Assembly (NCBI GenBank): GCA_023375785.1
Contig: SZWC01000819.1
Span: 211,955-275,954 of the forward strand
Reading direction: 5' to 3'
DNA from: Penium margaritaceum
Taxonomy: Eukaryota; Streptophyta; Zygnematophyceae; Desmidiales; Peniaceae
DNA: 64,000 nt
A model generated the notes under the pieces. It did not search any database, had not been told where the DNA came from, and worked only from the letters and a program-made list of their open reading frames with translations. The stretch's first letter is position 1, and each line of letters begins with the position of its first letter. A program made the position numbers and the translations under genes. Below are positions 11,180 to 22,123 of the stretch, in pieces.

Positions 11180-11569
11180 CTATGACCCCAGATGTAGCTC
11201 ACGAATGTGTCCCTCAAGGAGTTGAAACCGGTCCTCACATGTGTCATCCTCTATCTCCTCATCCCAGGTGTCAACTTGTGATGAGGGGTGCTGAGGCCGC
11301 GACGCTGTGTAGTGTGTAAACTGTTGGACGAATGATGCAACTCCAGTAGATCCTCCTTGTGGTTGTTGTGAGGCCCCTCGACGACCCCTCAGTAAATCCG
11401 CGATCTCCTACAATGCAGTGCTCTACCGCTGCTGCTCATGGCGCATCTCATCCTCTGTCCAACGAAGTTCTTTGATTGCGAGTGACTGCGACAGTAGACT
11501 CATGATGCCCAAAGAGGAGGAAGAGGAGGGGTCTCCTAGCCCTTTACCCTTGTCACGAACCGGTGCCAT
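11180..11569 (-). pseudogene. Gag-like remnant of a copia element
   Basis: From an ATG at 11569 the frame reads MAPVRDKGKGLGDPSSSSSL, close to the gag start of element B (MSSPDDKDKGPGDPSSSSSG). It continues with a charged, probably helical segment (IKELRWTEDEMRHEQQR) and ends with LLEGHIRELHLGS and a stop. Two TAG codons interrupt it, both where Gln would fit. There is no pol to its left, so only the beginning of an element survives. Similarity to B beyond the first 30 residues is weak. Confidence 0.5.
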
Positions 11570-12450
11570 TGTAGTGCTCAGTATGGGGTTGAACATCGAA
11601 ATGGTCCAAACAGGGACCTGATAGCGCTTCTCGAGGAGTTAAAACCCCAACAAATATAACGTTTTGACCATGAAATTACTGATATCAGCACAACAGCTGA
11701 TGATGTCAGCACTTTTAGCGAGCGGTGTTTAAGCTAGTGCTTTTTCCTCTCGTGTATTTTATGCCAACTTTTTTTCTTTTAGAGTCACGCAAAATGTGCG
11801 TGATCACTGGGAATCCCCTCCGGCCACGCAGGGGGTTACGCGGTTACCCTCACTGGGGGTGACTGTATCACCCCCTGCTTGGGGCTACGTAGGGGTTGCA
11901 CATACCTGTGCAGCAATTACGTAGTGTTCCATAGCTTCTACACAATTGCGTAGCAGTACTACAGCAAATCACTACTGAGTAGTCATCGATTCTTAACATC
12001 ACTGTTGTGCAAGACTGTTGTTGATTTCATGACGGGTTTGCTACTACTACAATCGCCCCCACTGTTGGTGCGCTGCTGTACCCACTATCGCTGCTACGAC
12101 GCTTCTAGTGCTACTTATTTCACTTTTGTCGCACCAGCAGTTGCAATGATGTTGCTACACTACTGCTACCTCTGCTGCTGCTGCTGCTGCTGCACTGTTG
12201 TTACTCCTCGCAGCTGCTGATGTCACTGCTACTACAAGCTGCTGCCACCGCTATGCACTACAATTGCTCGTAACCGTCGCCGCGAGCTGAACCTATGAGC
12301 TCCTTCTCCATTTTTTCTTTATCAAGGGTGGTAGCCACACACACTTACTGCTGCCACCGGCAGGTGTTGCTGCCCCTAAGCGTGGCTGAAAGAGCTCGTC
12401 AATGCTGCAGCTCCTCTTCCTACAGTGAGCTGGAAATCTCTTATAGCAGC
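11570..12450 (-). other. Probable retroelement leader with CTG-type triplets
   Basis: This stretch is upstream of the gag-like remnant on the minus strand. It contains a run of CTG triplets (about 12173-12192) and a TGATGTCA motif near 11700, the same pieces found between the primer site and gag in element B. No LTR edge or primer site could be placed. Confidence 0.4.
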
Positions 12451-13330
12451 AGGTTGGGGCAGCAACATTGTTGATGCAACATGCGGGAACCCATGCTTGT
12501 TGCTTAAGCTGCCCCCTTAGGCTGCTGCACTAGAGCCTAAGTCTGAGAGCTCTGGTGTTTGTTACTCATAACTGCGCGCGCCAGAGTTAGCGCCAGATAA
12601 CAGCTGAAAACTGGAAATGACTGATTAATAACTGAGAATAAACAAAAATCGGAGACCCCTCTAAGAACTAGTCTCCTCCCAGCTCTGTAAAGCTTGTTAC
12701 TCAGCTCACCAGCCAATCAGAAAAAAGTCCATTTTCTGGCAGGCAGGGTTTTCTCGGTGAACCGTGCCAGACGGCCGTCAGCCCAAAACCCGTGCGTCGT
12801 CCGTTGTGCCTGAAAAGTGGACCACACCATAATACCGCCAATGCAAACACAGTCGTGCAGTCAGAATTAGCTAAAAAAAGAGCAGTCAAGAGTTCTCACT
12901 GCCTAAACCCTGGCGGCGTCTACGCTAGTCCCAAGTACCAACAATGCCCGAATGTCATGAAACTTGGACCCTATGCATAACACGACACCGCAAATTCAAC
13001 AGTGTGATCAAACCAACACTGGACGCATGTAGACAGCATATGTAGTGACAAAGACTGCCGGTGGCACGACTGCTAAGGAGGTCTGCCGATGGAGCTGAGC
13101 ACGTTGGAGGGAGGAGGCTCGAGCAAACTGTGTGTAGGCCTCAGCATGCATTGGCCCCACCAGATGACACTCAATCAGCATTGCGTCTCGCCATCAGTCA
13201 TTTGCACATCAATGTACACAAACAGGGAGGAAACAACAGAGCACAATGAGAGGTGCATGAAAACCAACACTTCCCCATGACTCACAGGCGTAGTACACAT
13301 GGACGGGAATAGAACACAGAGATTAAGTGG
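12451..13330 (-). repeat. 3' LTR of element A1 (A family)
   Basis: It aligns with 36416-37228 and with the A2 pieces at 21171-21238, 29790-30451 and 36100-36272. Shared marks include CTCTGTAAAGCTTGTTACTC and a CCAATCAG box at about 12714. Its edges are approximate: the left edge has lost the TG and the right edge runs into a GA tract and an assembly gap. Confidence 0.75.
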
Positions 13331-13339
13331 ACAGGTAGA

Positions 13340-13527
13340 GAGAGAGGGGGGGGGGNNNNNNNNNNNNNNNNNNNNNNNNNNNNNNNNNNNNNNNNNNNNN
13401 NNNNNNNNNNNNNNNNNNNNNNNNNNNNNNNNNNNNNNNNNNNNNNNNNNNNNNNNNNNNNNNNNNNNNNNNNNNNNNNNNNNNNNNNNNNNNNNNNNNN
13501 NNNNNNNNNNNNNNNNNNNNNNNNAGA

Positions 13528-13572
<45 letters not shown>
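13340..13572. repeat. GA microsatellite with a 169-base assembly gap
   Basis: GAGAGA and a G-run lead into N bases at 13356-13524, and pure GA follows to about 13570. The gap is a sequencing or assembly break in the simple repeat. Confidence 0.95.
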
Positions 13573-13574
<2 letters not shown>

Positions 13575-13576
13575 CC

Positions 13577-15060
13577 TCACGGACGTACACCAACCGCACT
13601 CACAGCCTTCTTAAACGAGTCACGCTTTGGTGCCTTGGTCAAGAAATCACCCAACTGTTGTGCCGTCTCAATCCACACAATGTTGATAGTGCCGTCATGT
13701 AATAACAAACGCACACAGTGACACTTCACATTGATGTGCTTTGTGCGAGTGTGATTCACACCGTGATTGTCAAGAACGGTCATGGCACTCTCATTGTCAC
13801 AATGCAGCGTGATGGACGCAATTGACTGACGTAGCTCAGACAGAAGGTAAGGCGGCCACACGCTTTGACACGTACCAGAGCCAAGTGCCACATACTGAGC
13901 CTTAGCAGTGCTGTGTGTAATACAGCCTTGCTTGCTGTTGCGCGAGGAGACAACCATGTCGCCAACAAGAAATATCGCGCTAATACAACTCCTACCGTCC
14001 GGACTTCAGGCCCAGTCACTATCAGTGTAGCTTACCACCACAACGGACGTCTGTCGACGCCACATGAGACCTCACCGTGGAGTCGAGAGGACATAGCTCA
14101 CTACTCGGATTGTGGCCTTGAAGTGGAGGTGATGTGGCTCCTTGCAGAATTGTGCGAGGAGGTTGATAGCGAACGCAATATCTGAATGCGTCGTCGTCGC
14201 AAGAAATATTATTGACCTGATGACACGTAAGTACATTGTCACATCCATTGGCTCCCCCATCATGGCTGGATCAGAGCTCTTGAGCATCGCTTGGCCATTG
14301 GGTGACATGGGTGATAATGCTCTTGGCACGAGGGGCAGGTCCTCAGCGAAGCACCCGGACAAGGTCTGGACGTAGGTGGCCTGATGGATGTGAAGGATGC
14401 TCATGGAGTGATCATGCTCAAGCTCTATGCCAAGAATGACTCATGCAGTCCCGAGGTCCTTCATCTAGTAAGCAGCATGGAGCAGGTCCTTGACCCGTTG
14501 GATGACTGCTGCCTCCAGCGACACGATGAGCAGGTCGTCAACATAGACCATGATGACAACGAAGGGGTGGCCTCGTTGACTGATGAACAGTGTGGGTTGG
14601 CAGTGCTGCAAAGGACGCCACCGCTGAGAAGTGTGCAACTAATCTCTTGATTCCAGCAGCGCGGTGACTACTTTAGGCGGTGAGGCTTCGATGATGGCTC
14701 CGGAGCCATCCTCGAAGCCACAGGGCTGCACCATTTAGAGTTTATTGCCTTCTACTAAACCATGGAGAAAGGTGATGCTCACATCCATCTGATGCAACTC
14801 CCACCCATACTGGGCAACCAGGCTGAACAACGCTCGACCAGTTGAGAAACGACTGACCGAGGCGAAGATCTAGTCATAGTCAACCACAGGGACCTGAGCA
14901 AACCCCTTGGCCGTAAGACGGGCCTTCTACTTGTCCCGTGACCCGTCTGGCTTCCACTTTTACGAGATGACCCACTTGGCATCGATAGCCTTTTGGCTGG
15001 GGGGGAAGGTCGACAAGCTCGTAGACATGATGTCATTGAATGGCAGTAAGCTCATCGGCA
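13577..15060 (-). pseudogene. A1 reverse transcriptase and RNase H
   Basis: From 15060 down, the RT has KWKPDGS, KARLTAKGFAQV, WELHQMDV and an intact catalytic box VYVDDLL (about 14530-14550). A long frame at 14404-14072 covers the RT thumb and connection (IHQATYVQTL to AFAINLLAQF). The RNase H part (13957-13577) includes HSTAKAQYVALGSG, the CDNES motif and the tail DFLTKAPKRDSFKKAVSAVG. TAG codons and shifts break the RT N-terminus, so no continuous product is possible. Confidence 0.85.
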
Positions 15061-15469
15061 CATGCTGCCTCTCAGTGTGAAGCCTCGGAAGACGCCCGGG
15101 CCTCGAGTAGGGTGGTTGGGTCCACTGGTCACTCTGTGGGGCGGGCAGCGAGGGCGTATGCGTCTCGTGCTCCAGGTGGCAGGCGCGTGAGTGTAGCCGC
15201 AATGGCACGTCGGTGCTCCTGATGGAGCAAGGCGTAGTCCAAAGCTAACTCCGGATGCACGTCAATGAGGTCTGACAATGTGCCTAAGCCAAGCGCCTTG
15301 GTAGCAGGGTCCCCAGTTCGGACTGTGGGAGTGGGTCTTCCAGGAGGCAAGGAGCCTTGTGGGGTGACAAGGGGTCGTGGCACAAGAGGACGCGAGGTGG
15401 CAGCTTGAGTGCTCATTGTCAGCTTGGTCGGAGGCTCCCGCCCGGACCACGTGTGTAGCGTGTCGACAC

Positions 15470-15915
15470 GGACGGGGCAGCCGGCCCTAAGGGGCCGATG
15501 GACACGGACGGGGCTGTCCGCCCTGAGGGGCGCACAGGCATGGACGGGGCAACCGGCCCTGAAGGGTTGACGGGCCTGGATGGGGCAGCCGGCCCTGAGG
15601 AGCTGGCGGACACGAATGGGGCAGCCAATCTTAAGGGACTGACAGATACGGACGGGGCAGCCTATCCGAAGGGGCTGGCGAACACGGAAGGGGCAGCAGG
15701 CCCTGAGGGGCTGGCGGACACGGAAGTGGCAGCCGGCCATGAGGGGTTGGTGAACATGGACAGGGCAATCGGCCCTGAGGGGCTGGCAGACATAGACGGG
15801 GCACCCGGTGCGGAGGGGCTAGCGGACATGGACGGGGCAGCCGACCTTGAGGGGCTCACGGACACAGACAGGGCAGCCGGCACAGAAGGACCCGCGGGCG
15901 CAAACGATGGGGTGC
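15470..15915 (-). repeat. 36-bp tandem repeat in the A1 pol linker
   Basis: Roughly twelve imperfect copies of a 36-bp unit. In the pol frame it encodes a 12-residue unit of the type PSGPAAPSVSAS. It lies between integrase and RT, where copia proteins have a disordered linker. The plus strand gives a collagen-like Gly-Ala-Ala-Gly-Pro-Glu-Gly frame that is only the shadow of this repeat. Confidence 0.85.
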
Positions 15916-15919
15916 TCGG

Positions 15920-17457
15920 ACGTTGCTGTACAGAGGATGGACCTACCACTCCCCAACGCAACGGGAGGAGCATCGATGCGCCGGAGCAAACGAGGTCGCG
16001 GTTAAAGAGGTCCTCAAAGAAGAGGGCATCCCGGGACTCGGCGATGCAGTGCCGGGTGTGATCCCATAAACGCCTTGCCTTGCACTAACATGAGATGCCA
16101 AGGAAGGTGTAGGGATTGCCGCGAGGCTCGAGCTTGGTACCTTGGTGTGAGGCAAGTAACCACACCATGGCTACGCAGCCCTAGACGCAAGCCGGATAGT
16201 GGTCGGTTTGCTCTCCACACCAGTGTTGGTATGGTGTGGGCTGGCGAGGAATGGATCCGTGGGGAATCCGGTTCCAAACCCATGTCATGTAGGTCATGGC
16301 CTTGTAGTGGAAGCGTTCCGAAAGACCAGACTCGCCCCGCATGGTGTGAACACTGTCAGCCATGGTGTGGTTTCATCGCTCAGAGACGCCATTCTGGGCT
16401 TGCGTGTATGCCGCCGATGTCTCCTCATAGACACCGCAAGAGGTGAGGAAGAGTGTGGTCTCCCCCAGAAACTCAACCCCGTGATCAGATTGGAAGCGAC
16501 GGAAAGGGTGACCACACTCGCGCTCAGCACGGACAAGCGGTCTCAAATAATGGGAGCGACTTTGCTCTTTTGCCAAAGGCAAAACACCCAGTGATAGCAA
16601 GAGTAGTTGTGCGTAAGTGTTTGGACATAACGACCATGCTCTTCGACCGACTCTGTCGGGAGTGGTCACATGACATCAGAGTGAACCTAGTCAAGCGGGA
16701 CGGTTGCACAGGAGGCAGAAAGGGGGTAGGTGGAATGGTGCATCTTCCTCTGAGCACAATCAATACACTCGGTGGGACACGGCAAGGGAAAGGAGGCTAG
16801 ATCAAGGCCCATTGCTCGTTGTGTACAAAGCATGCTGTCGATGACGACAGAGTGGACATGACAGAGGCAGCAAGGTAAGAGACGTATGTGTTGAGGAAAG
16901 AGTGTGCTACGTTCAAACACACAACCAGTGTCAGCCGATGAGGAGGGGATGAAGGTAGAAGCGGACATGCATAGTACGTACCACAAGTTGCAAGAGACTG
17001 TGGCATACAAAACAATACAACCTGACGGAAGCAATGACACAATGCCAACACCATGCCAGTGCCGAACGTCTATGCTCATGCGATCAAGGGCGGTGACACA
17101 CAGGAGGCTGGGCTCAAGGCCATGAACAAAGAGGACATCAGTCACAAATACATCACTTGCAGGGCCATCGAAACAAACAACGCCAACACCACGAATGGGT
17201 GAAACCTGACTGGATCCCCTCCGAACACCGGAAGCATTGGTGACGGGACCGAGGAAACTAAAGGCCTCAAGCGAGGGCGTCATGTGATACGTGGCCCTGG
17301 AGCCGATGATCCAAGTCATGGTGGACAGTGGTGCGAACCGGGATTGCCTCTCATCTGGCCAGGTAACATCATCACGAAGAGGAGCAAGTGGGAAGGGAAC
17401 GATAGAGGATGGAGTGGACGAAGGTATGAGGCACGACTGAAGCACAAACTCTATCAT
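15920..17457 (-). pseudogene. A1 protease, GAG-pre-integrase and integrase
   Basis: A frame from 17457 to 16687 starts with the protease region, whose active site reads GSRATYHM where DSGATHHM is expected, so the catalytic Asp is gone. The GAG-pre-integrase and zinc-finger part follows, with HIRLLPCCLCHVHS and CIDCAQRKMHHSTYP. The integrase core continues in other frames: FQSDHGVEFLGETTLF (second Asp) and AQNGVSER (Glu) at 16669-16373, then MTWVWNRIPHG. Frameshifts separate these pieces. The neighbouring A3 and A4 copies have the same order. Confidence 0.85.
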
Positions 17458-17468
17458 GCAGGGTAGGG

Positions 17469-18936
17469 TTATGGAATCAGTAACAACGCAAATCGTACTT
17501 CCTTGGGGAGGAGGGCAAGGAAAGCCGAGCTAGAGTGCAATGAACTGCTCATACTAATGCTTGTGGGTGGAGGGTCTGACGGAGTTGAACGACTGCGGTG
17601 TGACGGCACCAGAGTCCAAGAAGGAGGGGGAAGGCACCGGTGACGAAGGAGCGGGTGCGGAAGGCTGCAAAAGATACTACGGTGGAGCCGGCGCAATCGG
17701 CACAGATGCAACAGGAGTAGCGACACTCATGGCAGTGGTGGCAAGGCAACGCTCACGCTGGCAACACATGGTGGCGATGACGCAAGCCTCGTCAGTCGGG
17801 AGCGGACACGTGTACCATCCATGTCCTGACTGGCCACAATTGTGGCAGATGAGGCTGTCGCCACTGGATCTACTAGACTACTGTTGTGGGTCCTTCACCT
17901 TCTTTCCCCCCTCCATTTCTTTTTGCGGAATGAGGAGGCGCCAAAAAATGCTACTGCGATTGGAGCGGCAATAGCCACTGAAGCAACAACAGGAGAGGTG
18001 AGGGACTCCGTGCGATGGATGTGTGACTACTAATGAGCCTCCTCGATGCGATGGAAGAGCTTGCATGCCCAGGGCATGGGGATATCCTAGGCAGCCATCG
18101 TGGCAAGGACCTCCTAGGAGTAGTGGATTAAGAGATTGGAGAAGGCATCGGTGGCGCCGCGCTTTATGGTGAGGAGCACAGAGAGAGGGGGTGGTGCAAC
18201 ATCTTCGAGGAGGCGCATGATTTCTTGTGCGCGCTGCCAAGTGGAGGTGAACGTCTCGGTCTACCCCATGTGGAGGGAGTTGAACTCTCGGATCAGGCGG
18301 CTGGTCTCGGTCACACTGGATCGACAATGAGGGCGTGAAAGTACCTGTTACGCTGCTGCGGGGTCAGGGAGTGCGCGAGTAGCGGGGTCGCCGAGGAAGG
18401 GTTCGAGGGCAAGACATGCAGCTGGAGGGGCAACATGGACGAGGGCACGTCCGGCGAGACCGGCGTCATATACTTGGTCGGCCAGGGTGGAGTGCAAGGG
18501 CAGGACATAGTAATGCCACAAGCCCTCACCCTGTGCCAAGATCCGAAAGCTGAGCTCCCAGCTCCAGAAATTCTCGCCAGCCTGAAGTGGTGGCGGTGGG
18601 GTTTTGAAGTCCTTTGGCATTCGATTGGCACCTAGAGTGAGGCCTAGGACCAACGTCACCATCTACTGTTGGCGGAGGGTGTGTTCTTATGCCAGGTATT
18701 GCGTTGCGTATGTTACCGTAGGGCTCGCGTACATGGGTGCAACAAAAGGTGTGTGCTGACACTGCTGCAGTTGTTGTGGCTACTACGGTGGCTGTTGCTA
18801 CAACAGCTGTGTCGGCGGCTGCAGTGCCACAAGCTGTTGTGTCAATGTTTTGAGCTATAGGCGCAAAGTAGCGAGTGGATCTGTCAAGCCAGCATGACCA
18901 ACGACAGAGCCTAGGGGGTGTTGGTGTTGCTACCAC
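17469..18936 (-). pseudogene. A1 gag with CCHC knuckle
   Basis: The capsid-like part is clearest at 18662-18348, with RMPKDFKTPPPPLQAGENFW, then SWELSFRILAQGEGLWHYY. Nearer the pol end, at about 17815-17850, an intact zinc knuckle reads CHNCGQSGHGWYTC (CX2CX4HX4C). This gag packages element RNA in family members. Frames are broken between the two parts. Element A4 has the same gag, but its knuckle cysteines have become tyrosines. Confidence 0.75.
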
Positions 18937-19624
18937 TGTTGTTGCTGACAGATGTTGCTCTAGCAGGAATAGCTACAACTGCTACTGCCGCGGCTGCTGC
19001 TACGGCTGTTGTTGCGGCTATTGCTACTACTGCTACTGTTGCTATTGCTATTGTAGTGGTGGCAACTGCTTTTGCTATAACCACTACTACTACTATTGTT
19101 GTAGCGACAGGAGCTACTACTGTTGCTACAGCTTTAACTGCTACAATTGTTGCAGGAAGAGGGACCCTCCAACATATGAGTACCCCTTTTCATTCTCTGC
19201 CATGGTGTCCTTTGTGTCCCCTTCTCCTTTTTTTGTGTGTGCTACTGATGTCAGTAGTGACGCCAGTAGTGACGTCAGCTTAGGATGGCTGACGTCAGCA
19301 GCTACTGTTGCGGTATCAGCAAGGTTGCTATTGTAGATGTTTCTTTCTTGTCGCTGTTGTTGACACTGATGTCAATAGTGACGTCAGACAAGTATGGCTG
19401 ACATCAGCAACAACCTTTGCGTTGTAGCTCCAACCACTGCTATATCAGTTGCAGAGTTGCTGCTGCAGCTGGTGTTGCTACTACCTCTACTGTTGATGCT
19501 CCTGCAGCTGTTGCTGCAGCAAACATTGCTGTTGCTACTGCCGCTACTACTACTGCCGCTGCTTCTATAGCCACTACTACTGTTGTTGCTACTGTTGTTG
19601 CAGCTGATGCCACTGCTACTACCA
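18937..19624 (-). other. A1 leader: CTG/CTA triplets and TGACGTCA motifs
   Basis: This is the region upstream of A1 gag. It consists of CTG, CTA and GTT triplets on the plus strand, with three exact TGACGTCA palindromes (19270-19277, 19290-19297, 19379-19386) and related TGATGTCA sites at 19246 and 19368. TGACGTCA is the core site for plant bZIP factors. Long Ala- or Cys-rich frames here are products of the triplets, not genes. Confidence 0.6.
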
Positions 19625-20219
19625 CCCTACTTAACTTGGATTTCATCGACTGAGCAGTTGCATATTTTTTCATTCAGTTTTTTCACATTTTGTAATTAGT
19701 TTGGGTATATCAATAATTCGTTTTTTGGTTTAGGGCGTACACCTTGAATTCATCGTCAAGTCCCGTTCAATATCGCTTTTGTCGAGTCGACGGAGTCCAC
19801 ACTTCCATAAAAAACTTAAACAGAAGTGTTGCCCTCAATCGTAGGCTCGGCAGTGTAGGCTCGGCGCCAGCTTCGACGACCCTAACGCACTAGCGGCTCG
19901 TCCGTTGCCTGTCTGGGCTACTCCATGCACGCCACAGCTACACTGTCAACCTCACCCTCAGCAGTCAGCAGTGTTCACCACACGTTGCAAATTTTGCGCG
20001 TGTGGGAGCCGAACAGGTGATACGTGTGGTGTAAAAATATAGGCAACAAAGACACACTCCATGGAATTCAAAAATAACAAAAAGTAAAGTTCACCCATGA
20101 TTTCACCAAACAAAGTTCTGAAATCAATTATGCAGATTTTTTAAATTCGACGAACCACCATTTTCGTCGGATTTCACACACAAAAAAAAGGTTAATATCG
20201 AAATCCAAGTTAAGTAGGG
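19625..20219. mobile_element. MITE-like segment with 20-bp inverted repeats
   Basis: The left end CCCTACTTAACTTGGATTTC (19625-19644) is exactly repeated in reverse complement at 20200-20219. The 595-bp interior is AT-rich and has no coding capacity, unlike the GC-rich triplet DNA on both sides. This suggests a short non-autonomous DNA transposon, but I find no clear target-site duplication, so the superfamily is open. Confidence 0.5.
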
Positions 20220-20840
20220 TAAGCTGCTGCATACTTCTGGTGTTGCTAGAGCTGCTACAGCTCCTGTAGCCGTTGTGGTGGCTGCTGTTGCTACAGCAGC
20301 GCCACCTAGGGGGTTGTAGGATTTTTGTGTGTGTGTGTGTGTGTTTTTTTTTTCTGTTCATCTGTGCTCACTGCTTGTTGCAAGCTGCGAGCTGTGAGCT
20401 CACTGCTCGTTGTGATCTACAAGCAACGAGCTTCTTGCTTGCTGCTCGCTGCGAGCTACAAGCAGCGAGCTCGGTGCTCACTACAAGGAGTAAGCAACGA
20501 GCAGCTGCTGCTGATCCTGTTGCCGGCAGCTGTTGCAGTTGCTGCTGCAAGGTGCTCCTGGTTTCTGCTGGCTACTCCTGCTACTGCTTGTTGCTACTAC
20601 ACACTACGATTGCTGCTGCCAGCTGCTGTAGCTGCCCGCCACTTGCTGCTACTGCCCGCTGCTGTTGCTCCTCGCTGCTCGCTGCTTGCTGCTCTCTACT
20701 CTTGGCGTGTGCTACTGATACTGTTGCTGCTATTGCTTGCTATAGTAGTAGCTGCTTGCTGCTGGTGCTATTGCTAGCTGCTTGCTGCGTGTGCTTGTCG
20801 CGTGCTGCTACTGCTGCTCTCGCGATGGCAGAAGCACAGT
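20220..20840. repeat. Triplet and GCTGCGAGC-type repeats with a GT microsatellite
   Basis: A GT run (about 20327-20342) and a T-run are followed by about 450 bp of short repeats around GCTGCTCGCTG, GCGAGCTACAAGCAGCGAGC and TGCTGCTA. Many GCTCGTTG/CAACGAGC pairs could fold. Its long Leu/Ala-rich frames are low-complexity artefacts. Confidence 0.75.
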
Positions 20841-20884
20841 CACTTTCCTGGTGTCGTCGCCACGTACGTCGACGCCGTTTTAGT

Positions 20885-21170
20885 GTTATTCCTACGTGCC
20901 TGCCTGCGTCCAACAACGTTTCCTAGCGACACAGCCATTGACTAGGCGTTAGTGCCTGGTCAGACGGTGACGACTGTCACAAGTCGTACACTTGGCGGCA
21001 AGTGTTTGTTTGGGAGACACAAGGCGAAGTGCCCTGGGAGACACAAGGTGTCACAATGCAATTTTTCTGCAGCACGCAGGAGTTTATTAGTGGACTGGCC
21101 GTGGGCTCGATTTGAATGTTTTTGCATTGTGTGTCTTCCGTTTCATACCAAAAGGAAAAGCTAGGTAGCA
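20885..21170. repeat. Scraps of B/D-family LTR in both orientations
   Basis: About 20890-21050 matches the end of the B-family LTR in minus orientation (TAGCGACACAGCCATTGACT, GGTCAGACGGTGACGACTGT). About 21052-21150 matches the middle of the D LTR in plus orientation (GGAGTTTATTAGTGGACTGG). The two pieces meet tail to tail. Confidence 0.7.
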
Positions 21171-21238
21171 TGTTGAGGCAGCAGCGTTGTTGATGCAACG
21201 TGCGGGCTTCCACGCTCGTTGCTTAAGTCTGCTGCCCC

Positions 21239-22110
21239 TGTTGTGCTTTGTGCCGTTCCTGTACATTTTGCTAAGACCACTCGGCCGTGTCCATACTCAT
21301 GCAGATCCCTGAGGCAGGCGGCCCTCGTGACACCGGCGCGACGACAGGCGGCGGACTACCCGCTTGGAGCTGACCGACCACTGTTCAAGAGCCCCAGATG
21401 CCATCGGGACTCTTTGCTGTGTCTTCTACGTCTTGCAGGCGTCTTTCGGCGGACTGGCCATGAGGCCTATTTGCATGTTTTTGCATTGTATGCTCATTGT
21501 CAGTCGATGGATGCATGCATGTGACCAGTCTTAGCGTCCGTCTTTTGATTCTGCACGTCTAGGTTCAGACGGCGTAGCATTCTGACATGTGTGCGCAGAG
21601 TTACCGCCAAAACAGTGGTTTTGGGCCGGTTTTAGAACAGCTCTTGGACTGCCGCATGCGACACCCGCTGTGCGCCGCGGCAGGTATTTATGCCTTGGAC
21701 CTGTCATTTGTCATTCCTCTCTGCATATGCTATATTGAAGCATTCTGACACTGTGTCTTGTGTCTCCTAGCCAAACCCTTGCCGTTGTGTGTACGACCTG
21801 TGACTGTCGTCACCGTCTGATCAGGCACTGACGCCCGGTCAGCGGCTNGTTTTGGGCCGGTTTTAGGACAGCTCTTGGACTGCCGCGTGCGACACCCGCC
21901 GTGCGCCGCGGCAGGTATTTATGCCTTGGACCTGTCATTTGTCATTTCTCTCTGCATATGCTATATTGAAGCATTCTGACACTGTGTCTTGTGTCTCCTA
22001 GCCAAACCCTTGCCGTTGTGTGTACGACCTGTGACTGTCGTCACCGTCTGATCAGGCACTGACGCCCGGTCAGCGGCTTTGTTGCTAGGAAGCTTCTACG
22101 CACTTTCTCA
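21239..22110 (+). repeat. 5' LTR of element B (contains an assembly duplication)
   Basis: It has the same ends as 29149-29789. A 230-bp stretch appears twice around N21848 (21618-21847 and 21849-22078). Removing one copy and the N gives 641 bp, exactly the 3' LTR length. A TATTTATG sequence in the shared part could serve as a TATA box. Confidence 0.92.
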
Positions 22111-22123
22111 TGGTATCCGAGCA
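22111..22123 (+). other. Primer binding site of element B
   Basis: TGGTATCCGAGCA abuts the LTR and matches the initiator Met tRNA 3' end complement (TGGTATCAGAGC) except at one position. Confidence 0.85.

Larger units (their letters stand above)
12451..19624 (-). mobile_element. Copia element A1 (decayed)
   Basis: Read from right to left it has a triplet-repeat leader, gag with a CCHC knuckle, a protease with a lost active site, integrase, a repetitive linker, RT and RNase H, then a 3' LTR of the A family ending near 12451. The order gag-protease-integrase-RT-RNase H is that of Ty1/copia. The 5' LTR is not recognisable; a 595-bp inverted-repeat segment abuts the leader instead. Stops and shifts occur in every domain. 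Confidence 0.8.

Noticed and set aside
15498-16061. Collagen-like Gly-Ala-Ala-Gly-Pro-Glu-Gly frames (also at 39547-39825 and 42836-43516)
   Set aside because: They are plus-strand shadows of the 36-bp linker repeat whose real frame is on the minus strand within pol.
18875-19336. Cys/Tyr-rich frame resembling a cysteine-rich protein
   Set aside because: It is a frame of CTG/CTA/GTT triplets in the A1 leader, with equally open Ala- and Thr-rich frames beside it.
21849-22078. Tandem duplication inside the B 5' LTR as a biological event
   Set aside because: The single N and the exact length match with the 3' LTR after removal point to an assembly overlap.
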